Position numbers and translations under genes: made by a program
Source of the DNA: Thermoplasmatales archaeon
Lineage (GTDB): Archaea; Thermoplasmatota; E2; DHVEG-1
Reading direction: 5' to 3'
DNA: 23,582 nt
NCBI GenBank assembly: GCA_023128855.1
Contig: JAGMDE010000015.1
Coordinates: 1 to 23,582, forward strand
The notes under the pieces: generated by a model
What the model was told of the DNA's origin: nothing
Database searches by the model: none
What the model saw: only the letters and a program-made list of their open reading frames with translations
Shown here: piece after piece, positions 23,262 through 23,582 of the stretch
Numbering within the stretch: position 1 is the first letter of the stretch
Layout: each line of letters opens with the position of its first letter

Positions 23262-23582
23262 CTACAAAAATATTTCATTTTTAACAGAATTCTTTCCTAA
23301 TTTTTTGATTTTTTCTGTGAATTCTGTGGCTACCTTTGCGTATCTAGGTCCTTCTGATGCAGAGATCCATGAAAGCCGAAACCGTTCTGACTCTAAACCA
23401 GTATCCTCAAAAATCTTTTGTAATAACGCGAATCTCCTCCGAGTATAGTAATTTCCTTTCTGATAATGACAGTCACCTGGATGACATCCTGCTACAAGAA
23501 CGCCATCTGCCCCGCCTAGATAGGCCTTTATAACAAAAAGTGGATCTACCCTGCTGGAACACATAACCCTAATAGGCAATAT
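23262..23582 (-). CDS. mvhD: MvhD / FrhD-type Hdr-hydrogenase delta subunit, N-terminus beyond window
   Basis: C-terminal 107 residues of the small [2Fe-2S] protein that links HdrA to an electron-input enzyme (F420-non-reducing hydrogenase in methanogens, formate dehydrogenase or others elsewhere). The family signature RVMCSSRVDP..KAYLGGADGVLVAGCHPGDCHY is complete, followed by GNYYTRRRFALL and WISASEGPRYA. The CHPGDCHY cysteines are normal Cys, not selenocysteine. The frame stays open to base 23582, so the TTG at 23579 is internal and the N-terminal part (with its own cysteines, usually about 30 residues) is missing. It is about 16 kb from hdrCBA in this window; another hdrA copy may lie just beyond the right edge. 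Confidence 0.92.
   Translation of the reverse strand: MLPIRVMCSSRVDPLFVIKAYLGGADGVLVAGCHPGDCHYQKGNYYTRRRFALLQKIFEDTGLESERFRLSWISASEGPRYAKVATEFTEKIKKLGKNSVKNEIFL

Overview
The window looks like part of the chromosome of an AT-rich, anaerobic archaeon. The evidence is a TATA-binding protein fragment at the left edge, a KaiC-type ATPase, archaeal TATA elements about 25 nt upstream of several leaderless or short-leader genes, GG(A)GG-type Shine-Dalgarno (SD) sequences inside operons, and methanogen/sulfate-reducer-type heterodisulfide reductase genes. A Thermoplasmatota- or Theionarchaea-like sediment euryarchaeon would fit, but the lineage is an inference and weakly held. No rRNA, tRNA, CRISPR array, insertion sequence or phage gene was seen.

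Layout. (1) 1-3571: the C-terminal part of TBP, a KaiC/RadA-like ATPase, an HEXXH putative metalloprotease, a four-helix membrane protein, and a PflX-type radical SAM protein that is the last gene of the hdr operon. (2) 2579-7000, minus strand: hdrC-hdrB-hdrA plus the radical SAM gene, with its own promoter and an inverted repeat between TATA and the predicted transcription start. (3) 7097-10146, minus strand: an overlapping three-gene set (GlpA/LhgO-like FAD oxidoreductase with a [2Fe-2S] tail, NAD/FAD oxidoreductase, DUF1667 cysteine protein), transcribed divergently from larA (10222-11475) across a 75-bp shared promoter. (4) 11482-14149: a dodecin lacking the flavin-stacking Trp, a half-size GyrI-like protein, an MFS transporter and a lipoprotein. 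(5) 14234-15799: a secreted/membrane protein with a carboxypeptidase-regulatory-like domain and a 56-aa zinc-ribbon protein. (6) 15796-17685: GTP-dependent PEP carboxykinase. (7) 17959-21866: a complete four-gene group 3b [NiFe] hydrogenase/sulfhydrogenase operon, hydBGDA. (8) 21867-22233: a 367-bp gap with inverted repeats. (9) 22234-23582, minus strand: GcvH-like lipoyl protein, OsmC-family protein and the C-terminal part of MvhD.

How it may work together. Most of the window concerns redox balance: 2-hydroxyacid or glycerol-3-phosphate oxidation (the FAD module, with LarA interconverting hydroxyacid enantiomers), flavin-based electron transfer (HdrABC, MvhD), soluble NAD(P)-linked hydrogen metabolism (HydBGDA), and the PEP/oxaloacetate node (PEPCK). 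The most interesting candidates are the hydroxyacid-oxidoreductase/LarA/Hdr neighbourhood as one electron-bifurcating or confurcating route, the hydrogenase large subunit that ends exactly at its last metal-ligand motif with no C-terminal maturation peptide, and a TTAAC-N4-GTTAA inverted repeat at two separate promoters.
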